NCBI GenBank assembly: GCA_002327845.1 | Contig: DCUP01000009.1 | Coordinates: forward strand, 1 to 12,373 | Direction: 5' to 3' | DNA length: 12,373 nt | DNA from: Patescibacteria group bacterium UBA2211 | GTDB lineage: Bacteria; Patescibacteriota; Minisyncoccia; Minisyncoccales; Minisyncoccaceae | Translations under genes and position numbers: made by a program | Shown here: positions 11,905-12,373 of the stretch, one piece after another | Layout: every line of letters begins with the position of its first letter | Position numbering within the stretch: position 1 is the first letter of the stretch | Notes under the pieces: model-generated | The model's input: the letters and a program-made list of their open reading frames with translations, nothing else | Told to the model about the DNA's origin: nothing | Database searches by the model: none

Positions 11905-12373
11905 AAAATAAATGATCCACGAGCAGCTTCCGCTACCCGTGCCTTGTTACGACTTCGTCCCTCTTATTGAGCCTACCTTAGGTCCACTTACGCGGAACTT
12001 CGGGTATTCCCAACTCGCTTGACGTGACGGGCGGTGAGTACAAGACCCAGGGACATATTCACCGCAGCGTGGCTGATCTGCGGTTACTAGCGATTCCGGC
12101 TTCATGAGGTCGGGTTTCAGACCTCAATCCGAATTGAGAGACCGTTTGATAGGATTTGCTCCAGATTACTCTTTAGCTTCCCATTGTCGGCCCCATTGTA
12201 CCACGTGTGCAGCCCAGGGCATCAAAAGGCCATGCTGATTTGGCGTCATCCTCACCTTCCTCCCGGTTGTCCCGGGCAGTCTCCTATGACACATGAAACA
12301 TAGGACAAGGGTTGCGCAGGTTACCCCATTTAAGGGAGCAACTCAAGCCACCTGCTGACGACAACCATGCAGC
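11905..12373 (-). rRNA. rrs: 16S ribosomal RNA, 3' part (5' part beyond window)
   Basis: Begins inside the segment equivalent to E. coli position about 1047 (GCTGCATGG..GTCGTCAGC) and runs to the 3' end. Landmarks include GGAGGAAGGTGAGGATGACG, CACACGTGGTACAATGG, CACCGCCCGTCACG and GAAGTCGTAACAAGG. Helix 45 is intact: CACGGGTAGC-GGAA-GCTGCTCGTG, all ten pairs formed, with the GGAA loop modified by KsgA in other bacteria. GATCA follows, and then TTTATTTTTTTT instead of CCTCCTTT. The exact 3' end is set by analogy, eight bases after GGATCA. Bases equivalent to A1408, G1491, A1492 and A1493 are normal for bacteria, while the position equivalent to A1396 is U (12037). Confidence 0.95.

Noticed and set aside
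11900..11945. Helix 45 plus T-run as an intrinsic terminator of 16S
   Set aside because: The T-run starts only after GATCA, five bases beyond the stem, and helix 45 is part of the mature rRNA; at best a weak terminator.

Overview
The window is an AT-rich piece of bacterial chromosome, most likely from a Candidate Phyla Radiation (Patescibacteria, Parcubacteria-like) organism. The grounds are the trimmed ribosomal proteins, an RpoA without the usual C-terminal domain, an AlaRS that stops after the editing domain, a single-pass baseplate-J-like surface protein, a DUF475/TerC-type membrane protein, and a 16S rRNA diverged at widely used primer sites. TGA is used as a stop (the DUF475 gene), so the code is not the UGA-glycine code of Gracilibacteria. 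The lineage call is inference from gene content.

Layout, left to right; almost everything is on the minus strand. (1) 1-1171: N-terminal part of a secreted GLUG-repeat protein that runs off the left edge. (2) 1285-5345: a nine-gene translation/transcription operon read leftwards, infA-rpmJ-rpsM-rpsK-rpsD-rpoA-rplQ-rplM-rpsI, with a clear promoter before infA and a terminator after rpsI. (3) 5407-8488: alaS followed by the baseplate-J-like gene, with a promoter directly against the alaS start. (4) 8492-9209: two small plus-strand membrane-protein genes, the only plus-strand genes here, each with its own near-identical promoter and a strong Shine-Dalgarno (SD) sequence. (5) 9190-10974: an MscS-like TM-helix protein and a DUF475 protein, each with its own promoter. 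(6) 11004-12373: the 3' part of 16S rRNA, then a methyltransferase gene, tRNA-Ile(GAU), tRNA-Ala(UGC) and a terminator. No 23S follows, so the rRNA operon is split here.

The most striking observation is that the 16S 3' end keeps an intact helix 45 and the GGAUCA that follows it, but the next bases are a U-rich run instead of the CCUCC anti-Shine-Dalgarno. This agrees with the minus-strand genes: none has a good SD, and the alaS and DUF475 promoters place the transcription start almost on the ATG (leaderless or nearly so), with infA having only about nine leader bases. Against this background, the two plus-strand small genes with textbook AGGAGG/GGGAGG sites stand out. One of those sites lies in the loop of a perfect hairpin at the predicted 5' end of the mRNA. 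A second curiosity is that the methyltransferase stop codon is formed by U8-A9-G10 of tRNA-Ile, so tRNA processing and translation of that mRNA compete for the same bases.
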